From: Cupriavidus cauae | GTDB lineage: Bacteria > Pseudomonadota > Gammaproteobacteria > Burkholderiales > Burkholderiaceae | Length of the DNA: 64,000 nt | Direction: 5' to 3' | NCBI RefSeq assembly: GCF_008632125.1 | Contig: NZ_VWRN01000053.1 | Coordinates: forward strand, 434,001-498,000 | In this document: one piece after another, positions 10,130 through 18,207 of the stretch | How positions within the stretch are numbered: position 1 is the stretch's first letter | Layout: each line of letters starts with the position of its first letter | Program-made: the position numbers and the translations under genes | Notes under the pieces: model-generated | What the model was told of the DNA's origin: nothing | Databases searched by the model: none | What the model saw: the letters and a program-made list of their open reading frames with translations, nothing else

Positions 10130-10694
10130 GCCCCGCCTCGCCGGAGAGCATGGTGATATCGATGCCCAAAAGGCGAATGGCGGCGGCGAAGCGTTCCTCG
10201 GGAGGCACGCTGAACACGATCTCGGGGTCGGCCTGCACGGTCAGCCAGCCGTTGCGGCTCAGCTCTTCCTCCAGCTGGCCTGCGCCCCAGCCGGCATAGC
10301 CCAGCGTCAGCAGGAAGCGATGCGGGCCGCTGCCGTTGGCGACGGCCTCGAGCACATCCTTGGAGGTGGTCATCTCTAGGCCGCCGGGCACGGTCAGCGA
10401 GGACACATAGACGCCGACCGGGTCATGCAGCACGAAGCCGCGCTCGGTCTGCACGGGGCCGCCGAAATAGACGGGCTGCTGCGCGACGGGCTGGATTTCG
10501 AGCTTGAGATCGATCTTGTCGAACAGCGTGGCCATGTCGATGTCGATCGGCCGGTTGATCACCAGGCCGAGCGCGCCACGCTCGTTGTGTTCGCAGATGT
10601 AGACGACGGCGCCGGTAAAAGTCGGATCCGCCATGCCGGGCATGGCGATCAGGAATTGATTCGTCAGATTGATGGGGGCTGCGGACGTCGCCAT
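10122..10694 (-). CDS. yqgE: YqgE/AlgH family protein (UPF0301)
   Basis: Small conserved cytosolic protein of unproven biochemical function; AlgH was named as an alginate regulator in Pseudomonas. Family blocks are clear: [54 protein letters not shown] and [17 protein letters not shown]. An ATG nine bases upstream at 10703 is also in frame, but an extended -10 element (TGATAAAAT) overlaps it. The ATG at 10694 (190 residues) therefore looks more likely, and its transcript could have almost no leader. It heads the minus-strand block yqgE-ruvX-pyrR-pyrB. Confidence 0.88.
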   Translation of the reverse strand: MATSAAPINLTNQFLIAMPGMADPTFTGAVVYICEHNERGALGLVINRPIDIDMATLFDKIDLKLEIQPVAQQPVYFGGPVQTERGFVLHDPVGVYVSSLTVPGGLEMTTSKDVLEAVANGSGPHRFLLTLGYAGWGAGQLEEELSRNGWLTVQADPEIVFSVPPEERFAAAIRLLGIDITMLSGEAGHA

Positions 10695-10701
10695 GCGTTG
10701 C

Positions 10702-10710
10702 ATTTTATCA
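10702..10710 (-). promoter_or_regulatory. Extended -10 promoter element before yqgE
   Basis: On the minus strand TGATAAAAT matches the extended -10 form TGnTAnAAT closely. No convincing -35 is present, as is often the case with extended -10 promoters. The predicted transcription start, about 7 nt downstream, falls at or next to the ATG at 10694. Confidence 0.45.
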
Positions 10711-10828
10711 AATCAGCGCCAATGTTCCGGAAAAGATTCCCTCGTCCGGGCCCGCGCAGGGAGCTGGACGGTGCGCGCCGCCCCACAGCCGTTGCGCCGC
10801 AGCATCGCGGCCGCGGTTGGCCCCCGCC

Positions 10829-11569
10829 TCAGTCCTTGCGCGCCAGTTCCGCCAGATCCGCCGGCGTCAGCCAGCGCCATTCGCCGGGCGCCAGCGCCGG
10901 GTCCAGCGCCAGTCCGCCGATGCGGCTGCGGTGCAGCGCGGCGACATGGTTGCCGGCCGCGGCGACCATCCGCTTGACCTGATGATACTTGCCTTCGGCC
11001 AGCGTCAGCCGCAGCGCGCGTTCGCCGACGATCTCGCAGGCCAGCGCGGCGATCGGGGCCGGTTCGTCCTCCAGCTGCACGCCTTCGCGCAGGGCCGCGG
11101 CCTGGGCCTCGATGACCGGCTCCGCCGTCGCGACCTCGTAGACCTTGGGCACCTTGCGCTTGGGCGAGGTCTGCGCGTGGATGAACTGGCCGTCGTCGCT
11201 GAGCAGCAGCAGCCCGGTGGTGTCCTGGTCGAGCCGGCCGACCGCCTGCACGCCGCGCTCGCGCAGCGGCACCGGCAGCAGCGTGTAGACGCTGGGATGA
11301 TGCAGCGGCCGCTGCGAGCATTCGTATCCGGTCGGCTTGTGCAGCATCAGATAGGCCTTGTCGTGGCAGACCCAGTCCTCGCCATCGACGGTCAGCCGCA
11401 GCCCTTCGAGCACGAATTCGGCGCGCGGGTCCTCGCACAGCTCGCCCTCGACCTCGACCATGCCGGCCGCCACCAGATCCCCGCAATAGCGGCGCGTGCC
11501 GAAGCCCTGCGATTGCAGGATGCGGTCCAGCGGCGTGGTCTTGGGCGGTTTGGCGGTCTTCGCGTTCAT
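10829..11569 (-). CDS. 16S rRNA pseudouridine synthase, RsuA family
   Basis: Isomerises a uridine of small-subunit rRNA to pseudouridine (U516 in E. coli RsuA). An S4-like RNA-binding segment comes first (LDRILQSQGFGTRRYCGDLV, to about residue 60), followed by the catalytic domain with the invariant Asp in VGRLDQDTTGLLLLSDDG. The conserved YLMLHKPTGYECS and EGKYHQVKRMVAAAGNHV are also present. At 246 residues it matches RsuA in size and lacks the long basic tails of RluB/RluE relatives, although RluE cannot be excluded. It stands alone: 125 bp separate it from yqgE downstream and 142 bp from the divergent photolyase gene. Confidence 0.9.
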   Translation of the reverse strand: MNAKTAKPPKTTPLDRILQSQGFGTRRYCGDLVAAGMVEVEGELCEDPRAEFVLEGLRLTVDGEDWVCHDKAYLMLHKPTGYECSQRPLHHPSVYTLLPVPLRERGVQAVGRLDQDTTGLLLLSDDGQFIHAQTSPKRKVPKVYEVATAEPVIEAQAAALREGVQLEDEPAPIAALACEIVGERALRLTLAEGKYHQVKRMVAAAGNHVAALHRSRIGGLALDPALAPGEWRWLTPADLAELARKD

Positions 11570-11711
11570 CGGCGGTAAGGAGGGAGTGAGGGAGTGAAGG
11601 GAGTCAGGGCGGTCAGCGGCGAAGCGGCGCGTTGCAGGGGAATGGCGCAGGGGGTCATGCTACGGTAAACGGTCGCGCGACCGGCGGCGCGGTGCTCACG
11701 GAGAATCGAGC

Positions 11712-13277
11712 TTGAACCCATCCCCCCATCGCGAACCGTACCGCGTCGGCCGTTCGTTCGCCCGCGCGCTGGTCTGGTTTCGCCGCGACCTGCGCGTGGA
11801 CGACCACGCGGCGCTGCATTATGCCCTCAAGCATGCCCGCCAGGTGTGGTGCGTGTTCGTATTCGATCGGGAAATCCTCGACCCGCTGCTGGCGCGCAGC
11901 TTGGCGCGCGGCAAGGCCAGCGATCGTCGCGAGGCCTTCATCCTCGCCTCGCTGGCCCCGCTGGACGCCGCCTTGCGCAAGGCCGGCGGCGGCCTGATCG
12001 TGCTGCACGCCGCGGCCCGCACGGCGATCCCCGCGCTCGCCCGCGAACTCGGCGCGCAGGCCGTCTTCGCCAATCATGACTACGAGCCCGCGGCCATCGA
12101 TCGCGACCGCGCCGTGGCTGATGCGCTGGCGGCCGACGCGCGCCTGTATTTCAGCTTCAAGGACCAGGTCGTGTTCGAGCGCGACGAGATCCTGAACGGC
12201 CAGGGCAAACCGTTCTCGGTCTTCACGCCGTACAAGAACGCATGGCTGAAGGCGTTGCAGCCCTTCGATCTGCGGCCCTACCCGGTCGCGCCCTATCTGC
12301 CTGCGCTGGCGCCGCTGCCCGCGGCGCACGACCGGCCGCTGCCGACACTGGACGCGCTCGGCTTCGCCCCGGCCGAGCCGGAGGCAGTGCCGCTCGCGCC
12401 GGGCAGTCCGGGCGCACACGCGCTGTTCGATGCCTTCCTCGACCGGCTGGGCGACTATGCGCGCCGGCGCGATTTCCCCGCCGTGCGCGGGCCCAGCTAT
12501 CTGTCGGTGCATCTGCGCTTCGGCACCATCTCGATCCGCACGCTGGCGCGCGCGGCGCATGCGGCCATGCTGCAGGGCGGTGCCGACGCCAACGGCGCGG
12601 CGACCTGGCTGTCGGAACTGATCTGGCGCGATTTCTATTTCATGGTGCTGCACCACCGGCCGGACCTGGCCGATGGCCGCTCGTACCACGCCGCCTATGA
12701 CGCGATCCGCTGGCGCACCGGGCCCGTTGCGGAGCAGTACTTCGCCGCATGGCGCGAGGCGCGGACCGGCTATCCGCTGATCGATGCGGCGATGCTTCAG
12801 CTGCGCCAGAGCGGCTATATGCACAACCGCCTGCGCATGGTCAGCGCCAGCTTCCTGGTCAAGGATCTGGGCATCGACTGGCGCCGCGGCGAAGCGGTGT
12901 TCGCCGACCTGCTGAACGACTACGACTTCGCGGCAAACAATGGCGGCTGGCAATGGGCCGCATCGACGGGATGCGATGCGCAGCCGTGGTTCCGGATCTT
13001 CAATCCCGTTACGCAGTCGCGCAAGTTCGACCCGGAGGGCGCTTTCATCCGGCGCTATCTGCCGCAGCTGGCCGCGCTGCCGGACAAATATCTGCACGCG
13101 CCGTGGACCGCGCCGGAAGCGGTGCTGGCGGCGGCGGGAATCACGCTGGGGAAGGACTATCCGCGCCCGGTCGTGCAGCACGACCTGGCGCGGCAGGAAA
13201 CGCTGGAGCGGTATGCAGTGGTGAAGGCGGGAGTGGGAGCGCCCGCGGCAGCGGCCGCGAGCGAGCGATCGGGATAG
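11712..13277 (+). CDS. phrB: Deoxyribodipyrimidine photolyase PhrB, TTG start
   Basis: Light-dependent repair of cyclobutane pyrimidine dimers. The N-terminal antenna-binding Rossmann domain begins at LVWFRRDLRVDDHAAL (about residue 20). The FAD-binding helical domain is seen in GPSYLSVHLRFGTIS, LIWRDFYFMVLHHRP, MHNRLRMVSASFLVKDL and DFAANNGGWQWAASTGCDAQPWFRIFNP. The Asn/Trp-rich segment is typical of class I CPD photolyases. At 521 residues it is slightly long, with an Ala-rich tail. The reading frame starts with TTG, preceded by GGAG at 8 nt. It has its own promoter region (142 bp) divergent from the pseudouridine synthase gene. Confidence 0.93.
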   Translation: MNPSPHREPYRVGRSFARALVWFRRDLRVDDHAALHYALKHARQVWCVFVFDREILDPLLARSLARGKASDRREAFILASLAPLDAALRKAGGGLIVLHAAARTAIPALARELGAQAVFANHDYEPAAIDRDRAVADALAADARLYFSFKDQVVFERDEILNGQGKPFSVFTPYKNAWLKALQPFDLRPYPVAPYLPALAPLPAAHDRPLPTLDALGFAPAEPEAVPLAPGSPGAHALFDAFLDRLGDYARRRDFPAVRGPSYLSVHLRFGTISIRTLARAAHAAMLQGGADANGAATWLSELIWRDFYFMVLHHRPDLADGRSYHAAYDAIRWRTGPVAEQYFAAWREARTGYPLIDAAMLQLRQSGYMHNRLRMVSASFLVKDLGIDWRRGEAVFADLLNDYDFAANNGGWQWAASTGCDAQPWFRIFNPVTQSRKFDPEGAFIRRYLPQLAALPDKYLHAPWTAPEAVLAAAGITLGKDYPRPVVQHDLARQETLERYAVVKAGVGAPAAAAASERSG

Positions 13278-13398
13278 CAGCCACCTTGCGCTCTCCCCGG
13301 CCCCGCTCACGCGCGCGGGAGAGGGAGCAAACCACGGCTGCCCGGGTATTCGCGTGACGCGACCAGCCCTGTTACTCCTCAGCCGTGTCAGGCCCCAA

Positions 13399-13480
13399 GG
13401 CGTGTTACGCCCTCAGGCTGGGGTACGCCACCAGCAGTGCCACACCACCAGCGGTGTTACACCACCCGCGGTGTCACACC
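13399..13480. repeat. Cluster of short dyads between convergent phrB and hemY
   Basis: The 214-bp spacer between the two stops holds GGCGTGTTACGCC at 13399-13411, then two near-identical odd palindromes, GGTGTTACACC at 13453-13463 and GGTGTCACACC at 13470-13480, within imperfect 15-18 bp repeats rich in ACCACCAGC. Lying between convergent genes, they are more likely terminator-like or structural than operators. Confidence 0.45.
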
Positions 13481-13491
13481 ACCAGCAAGCG

Positions 13492-14682
13492 TTACGCCGC
13501 CAGCAGCGCGCTTTCCCGATAATGCCGCTGCGCGTCCTCCGGCCGTTCGGTCTGCTCGAACAGCCGCGCCAGCGCCAGATGCGCGCGCACGCGCAGGCGG
13601 CGCTGTTCCTCGCTGGTGGCGTACTTCAGCGCGCGCTCGAAATTGGACTGCGCCTTGCCCCACAGCTGTTCGCCCAGGCAAAGCACGCCCAACGTGAAAT
13701 GCAGCTCGGCATCGTTCGGATGCTGTGCCAGCCATTTCTCGGCCTGCTGGATCTGCGGCAGCGCCTGGCCGGGCTCGGCGCAGTCGGCGTAGCGCAGCAC
13801 CAGCCGGCTGTCCCAGTTGACCTTCAACGCGTCCTCGACGATCCGGCGCGCTTCCTGCTGGCGGCCCAGCGCCGAGAAATAGCGCGCGGCCGGCTCGGCG
13901 ATGCGGGCGGCGCGGCGCTCGTCGTTCGACAGCGAACGCCAGAAGTCCTGCAACGCGTCGGCGTCGTGGCGGCGTTCCTCCAGCATGGCCTCGCAGGCCA
14001 GCTGCTTCAGACGCAGTGCCAGCACCGGATGCAGCGCGTTGCGCTTCTCCAGCGAACGCGCGAGCCGCAGCACCTCGCTCCAGTTCTTCAGATGCTGATG
14101 CGCACGCAGCGCGATCCGTTGCACATGGATCTGCCGCCCGCCCTGCGCCTGCAGCTGGGCGATGGTTTCCAGCGCGCCATCGGCATCGCGCGCGTCGACC
14201 AGCATCTCGGCCAGCGACACCAGCCGGGCCTGCTCGCGCTCGGGTGCGGTGACCTGGGCCAGCCAGCCGTCGCGCCGATCGGCCTCCTGCATCTGGTGCG
14301 CGGCGCGGGCGCCGATCAGCGCCGCGGTCTGCGCCTGCTCGGGCCAGACCTGGGCCTCGCGTGCGGTGCGCTCGGCGCGGGCGAAGCGGCCGGCGAACAG
14401 GTTCTCGATCGCCTCGCGCAACGCGGCCTGGGCCTTCAGCATGCGGTTGCGCTCGCGATAGGCCGCGGCGCGCCGGGGCATCTCGGACAGATGCCGGATC
14501 GCCGACAGCACGGTCCAGGCAATGAAGAACAGCAGCAACAGCAGCGCCAGCGCCAGATTGAGCGACAGCTCGACCCGATACGGCGGGTAGAACAGCACCA
14601 CATTGCTTTGATTGAACTGCGTGAACAGCGCCAGGCCGACGGCGCCGCCAAACAGGATCGCCACCCAGAATAGAAGTCGCAT
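13492..14682 (-). CDS. hemY: HemY, heme-biosynthesis-associated TPR membrane protein
   Basis: Inner-membrane protein with two N-terminal transmembrane segments (about residues 3-22 and 40-62) followed by a long cytoplasmic region of tetratricopeptide-like helices (residues 80-390). The TPR-type parts include AELHFTLGVLCLGEQLWGKA near the end. In proteobacteria this HemY follows hemX and is distinct from the protoporphyrinogen oxidase of the same name; its exact role in tetrapyrrole synthesis is not established. At 396 residues it has the usual length. Only 3 bp separate its ATG from the hemDX stop, so it is the last gene of hemC-hemDX-hemY. Confidence 0.92.
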   Translation of the reverse strand: MRLLFWVAILFGGAVGLALFTQFNQSNVVLFYPPYRVELSLNLALALLLLLFFIAWTVLSAIRHLSEMPRRAAAYRERNRMLKAQAALREAIENLFAGRFARAERTAREAQVWPEQAQTAALIGARAAHQMQEADRRDGWLAQVTAPEREQARLVSLAEMLVDARDADGALETIAQLQAQGGRQIHVQRIALRAHQHLKNWSEVLRLARSLEKRNALHPVLALRLKQLACEAMLEERRHDADALQDFWRSLSNDERRAARIAEPAARYFSALGRQQEARRIVEDALKVNWDSRLVLRYADCAEPGQALPQIQQAEKWLAQHPNDAELHFTLGVLCLGEQLWGKAQSNFERALKYATSEEQRRLRVRAHLALARLFEQTERPEDAQRHYRESALLAA

Positions 14683-14685
14683 GCG

Positions 14686-17010
14686 CTACTCCTTCTTCAG
14701 GGAACGCAGCGCGCCGAGGCTGTCGGACATCGTCGGCAGCTGCACGGCCACCGCGCCGGCCTGCGCCTGCTTCAGCAGGGTCTGCACGGCCTGCACGCGG
14801 CGGCTCTTGGTATCGAAATAGCGTTCGATCATGCCGTGCGCCGCGGCCAGATCGTTGCGGAACACCTGCTCGTTGCGCGACAGCAGCGCGAGCCGCGCGT
14901 TGAGCAGCCGCAGCTTGACGTTCTCGCGCAGGAACCAGCCCTGGTCGCCGGTCAGCAGCAGCGCCTCGGTATCGTCGACCCGGCGCACGCGGATCACGCG
15001 CATCAGCTCGTCGCGCACGGTACCCCAGACGCCGGCGAACCACTGCGTCACGCGATTGCCGGTGCCGTCGCCATTGCCTGCGGCAACGGCCGAGGCCGCG
15101 CCGGGCTGGGACGCGGCCGCCGTGCCGCGCGGCGTGCCTTCGCTGCGTTCGAGCATCCGTTCGCTCGACAGCAGCGGCAAGGCGTCGATCTGGTTGATGG
15201 CTTCGTCGAGCTTGATGGCGGCGCCGGTCAGGTCGGTGTCGGGCATCGCCTTGAGCCGGCCGATGTCGCGCGCGATCGCCCGGCGCAGCTGGTTGTATTC
15301 GGGCTTGTCGGAGCGGGCCAGGCGAACGTCGGCGCTCTGCAGCGCGGACAGGGCGACCTGCACGTTGCCGGTCAGTTGCAGTTGCTGGCCGGCGTTGGTC
15401 AGCAACTGCTGGATCTCGGCGATCTCCCAGTCGTCGCGGTTGCGCATCAGGTCCTGGTAGACCTGCTCGAGCGTGGCCTGCTTGTCGCGGGTCTCGCCGA
15501 CCTGGGCCTCCAGCGCGCCGACCTTCGCCTGCATTTCCTTGACGGTGGTCTGCGCCTCGCGGGTCAGCACGCGAGACTCCTGTACCAGCGCGTCGTTGTT
15601 CTGCTGGCGGCGCGCCAGTTCCTCGGTCAGCCGGTCGACCCGTTGCTGCAGCCACCAGAACGCGCCGCCGGCGACCAGCACGAAGATCGCCAGCAGCAGC
15701 CAGGCCAGGGCGCCGCGGCCACGTGAAGCGGGCCGCTCGCCGGGCGAGGCGCCAGCGGGCGCCGGGCCGGGCGGCATGCCGGCCGGTGGAGAAGAGGAGG
15801 AAGCGGTGGAGGTTTGCTGTTGCGTCACGCGATCGACCTTCGTTGACGTGGATTGCGGTGATTCGGTGGGCGGGATTGGGGGCGGCGCGGCGGGCGGGCT
15901 CGCCGGTGCCGCCGATGCGGCGAGCGATGGCGCCTGCCGATGCGTTGCGGGTCCCGGCGCCGGAGCCGGCGCAGTCGAAGCGGCCGCGGGGACGGGCGCG
16001 GCAGTCGGGCCAGGCTCCGACTGGAAGACCGATGGCGACATCGATGGCGGCACAGGTTGCGACACCGCGGGCGACGCCAATTCCGACGCCGGTTGCGACG
16101 CCGGCTGTGAAGCCGATTGCGACACCGGCTGTGAAGCCGCTTGCGCCGTCGCCTGCAATTGACTCCGATACGGCTCCGCCCAACGCAGGCAGGCCGCCCG
16201 CAGGCCCTCGTCCCCCGGCGCGGCCAGCAGCACGCGCGTGAAGCCCAGGGCCGCCGCCTGCTCGGCAATTCTCGCATGCGGGGCAATGCACTGCACCTCG
16301 CGCAGCGCGGCGTCTTCCGCCGGCGACAGGTTGTCGCGCGCCAGCTGATCGAGGTTGCGCACGGCTTCGGAACTGGTCAGCAGCCACGCCTGCGGCGCCG
16401 CGCCCGGCTTCAGGCCGTCACGCACGGCCTGCCATTGCATCGAGCCCGGCACGGGCATCGTGCGTCGATAGGCCTCGACCGCCAGCACGGTGGCACCGGC
16501 CTCGCGCAGCTTGTCGCCGAGCCAGTCGCGGCCGCCGTTGCCGCGGACGATCAGCACCTCGCGGCCGGCCAGCGACGGCACGTCGAGCTGCGCCCACAGC
16601 GCCTCGGAATCGAAACGCGCCTCGGCAGGATCGATGTCGGCTGCGGCGCCATCGGCGCCGGCCGGCGAGATCACGCGGTGGCGCGGCGCGGCGATGCCGC
16701 GCTCTGCAAGCGCCGCCACGCTGGCGGGCCCGACCACCGCGACCGGCACCGATTCCGGCCAGGCCGCGGCGCCGCCCTGCGCCAGCGCGAGCGCATCGAG
16801 CGCATAGGCAATCGCGTTGGGGCTGACGAACACGACCAGCGCGAACTCGGGCAGCCGCGCCAGCGCCGCGCGCAGCGGGCCGTCATCGGCCGCGGGCCCG
16901 ATCGCCAGCAGCGGAAAGCTCAGTACGTCCAGACCCGCGGCCTGCAGCGCCTCGGTCAGTTGCCGGGACTGCCCGGCGGGTCGTGTGACAACGACGGTCG
17001 GGCGGGGCAT
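14686..17010 (-). CDS. hemDX: Fused uroporphyrinogen-III synthase / HemX membrane protein
   Basis: Residues 1 to about 275 are uroporphyrinogen-III synthase (HemD: TRPAGQSRQLTEALQAAGL, VFVSPNAIAYAL, EVLIVRGNGGRDWL, LLTSSEAVRNL), which closes the tetrapyrrole ring. A low-complexity linker (about 285-425), rich in Ser/Gln/Pro/Ala and written partly in short DNA repeats near 16030-16140, leads to one transmembrane helix (about 428-450). A HemX domain with a coiled-coil start and helical C terminus follows. Fusion of hemD with hemX is known in Ralstonia and Cupriavidus relatives, which supports the taxonomic placement. The gene begins 9 bp after hemC. The 774-residue reading frame is uninterrupted, so the fusion is real rather than an assembly slip. 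Confidence 0.94.
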   Translation of the reverse strand: MPRPTVVVTRPAGQSRQLTEALQAAGLDVLSFPLLAIGPAADDGPLRAALARLPEFALVVFVSPNAIAYALDALALAQGGAAAWPESVPVAVVGPASVAALAERGIAAPRHRVISPAGADGAAADIDPAEARFDSEALWAQLDVPSLAGREVLIVRGNGGRDWLGDKLREAGATVLAVEAYRRTMPVPGSMQWQAVRDGLKPGAAPQAWLLTSSEAVRNLDQLARDNLSPAEDAALREVQCIAPHARIAEQAAALGFTRVLLAAPGDEGLRAACLRWAEPYRSQLQATAQAASQPVSQSASQPASQPASELASPAVSQPVPPSMSPSVFQSEPGPTAAPVPAAASTAPAPAPGPATHRQAPSLAASAAPASPPAAPPPIPPTESPQSTSTKVDRVTQQQTSTASSSSPPAGMPPGPAPAGASPGERPASRGRGALAWLLLAIFVLVAGGAFWWLQQRVDRLTEELARRQQNNDALVQESRVLTREAQTTVKEMQAKVGALEAQVGETRDKQATLEQVYQDLMRNRDDWEIAEIQQLLTNAGQQLQLTGNVQVALSALQSADVRLARSDKPEYNQLRRAIARDIGRLKAMPDTDLTGAAIKLDEAINQIDALPLLSSERMLERSEGTPRGTAAASQPGAASAVAAGNGDGTGNRVTQWFAGVWGTVRDELMRVIRVRRVDDTEALLLTGDQGWFLRENVKLRLLNARLALLSRNEQVFRNDLAAAHGMIERYFDTKSRRVQAVQTLLKQAQAGAVAVQLPTMSDSLGALRSLKKE

Positions 17011-17019
17011 CGCTTCCCC

Positions 17020-18045
17020 TCAGTGGCCGCCGGGGCCCGCCGGCGCGCCGTCGTTCCGCAGCGCGACGGCCAGCAGCGCATCGGCGCCCTGGGCCAGCAG
17101 CGCGTCGGCGACGGCGTTGCCCAGCGCTTCGGCATCGGCGGCGCTGCCGACTTCGGCCGCGCGCTGCGCATGCACGCTGCGGGAGCCGTCGGGCGTGGCG
17201 ACGAAGGCGTCCAGTTGGAGGCGGCTGCCATCCCGGCTGCCATCCCCGCTGCTATTCCAATAAGCATGGGCGGCCAGCGGCACCTGGCAGGAGCCGCCGA
17301 GCCGGCGCGATACCGCGCGTTCGGCGCCGACCGCCAGCGCGGTGGGAACATGATTGAGCGGTGCCAGCCAGGCGGCCAGCTCGGGCCGATCCGAGCGGAT
17401 CTCGATGCCGAGCGCGCCCTGCCCGGCCGCCGGCAGCGACGTCGCCGGGTCCAGCAGCGCGCGGATGCGGCCGGCCAGGCCCAGACGCTTCAGGCCGGCC
17501 GCGGCGAGAATGATCGCGCCGTAGTCGCCGCGATCGAGCTTGGCCAGCCGGGTATCGAGATTGCCGCGCAGCGGCTGCACCACCAGATGCGGGTAGCGGC
17601 TGCGCAGTGCGGCCTCGCGGCGCAGGCTCGAGGTGCCGACCACGGTCCCGGGCGGCATCTCGTCGAGCGAGGCGAAGCGCGTCGACACCAGCGCATCGCG
17701 CGGATCTTCACGCTCCATCACGGCGGCCAGCGCGAAGCCCTCTGGCAGCTCCATCGGCACGTCCTTCAGCGAATGCACCGCCAGGTCGGCCCGGCCCTCG
17801 GCCATCGCCACTTCCAGCTCCTTGACGAACAGGCCCTTGCCACCGACCTTGGAGAGGCTGCGGTCCAGAATCTGGTCGCCCCGGGTAGTCATACCCAGAA
17901 TGGACACATCGCACGCGGGATAGTATTGTTGCAACGCAGCACGCACATGTTCGGCCTGCCACATGGCCAGTCGGCTCTCGCGTGACGCGATCACGAGCCT
18001 GCCCGGCGCGGCGGATGAGGATGCGGAAGGGACGGAAGCTTGCAT
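17020..18045 (-). CDS. hemC: Hydroxymethylbilane synthase (porphobilinogen deaminase) HemC
   Basis: Polymerises four porphobilinogen units into hydroxymethylbilane. Catalytic Asp95 sits in [10 protein letters not shown], and Cys253 in [12 protein letters not shown] is the attachment site for the dipyrromethane cofactor. [19 protein letters not shown] and [16 protein letters not shown] are typical substrate-contact segments. The frame stays open far upstream across the ppc region because of base composition. The ATG at 18045 gives 341 residues and places the first conserved strand near residue 15, so the long upstream frame is rejected. It is divergent from ppc, with 162 bp between the starts. 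Confidence 0.95.
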   Translation of the reverse strand: MQASVPSASSSAAPGRLVIASRESRLAMWQAEHVRAALQQYYPACDVSILGMTTRGDQILDRSLSKVGGKGLFVKELEVAMAEGRADLAVHSLKDVPMELPEGFALAAVMEREDPRDALVSTRFASLDEMPPGTVVGTSSLRREAALRSRYPHLVVQPLRGNLDTRLAKLDRGDYGAIILAAAGLKRLGLAGRIRALLDPATSLPAAGQGALGIEIRSDRPELAAWLAPLNHVPTALAVGAERAVSRRLGGSCQVPLAAHAYWNSSGDGSRDGSRLQLDAFVATPDGSRSVHAQRAAEVGSAADAEALGNAVADALLAQGADALLAVALRNDGAPAGPGGH

Positions 18046-18207
18046 GCCGCGAATGGTAGCACGCACCCCCTGCCGCTCCGGCCGCCGCCCCGGACGCTGG
18101 CGGCGTGGCGCCCGAAGGCCGCAGAGCCGGGGCGAAAGCGGGTCCGGAAGGCGATCGGAACGATCGGAAACACCAGCCACATCAGAACCAAACGCAGAGG
18201 AGATTGC

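Noticed and set aside
16021-16145. A frameshift separating hemD from hemX
   Set aside because: The frame is open across the linker, with consistent codon use, and the fusion is known from related bacteria.
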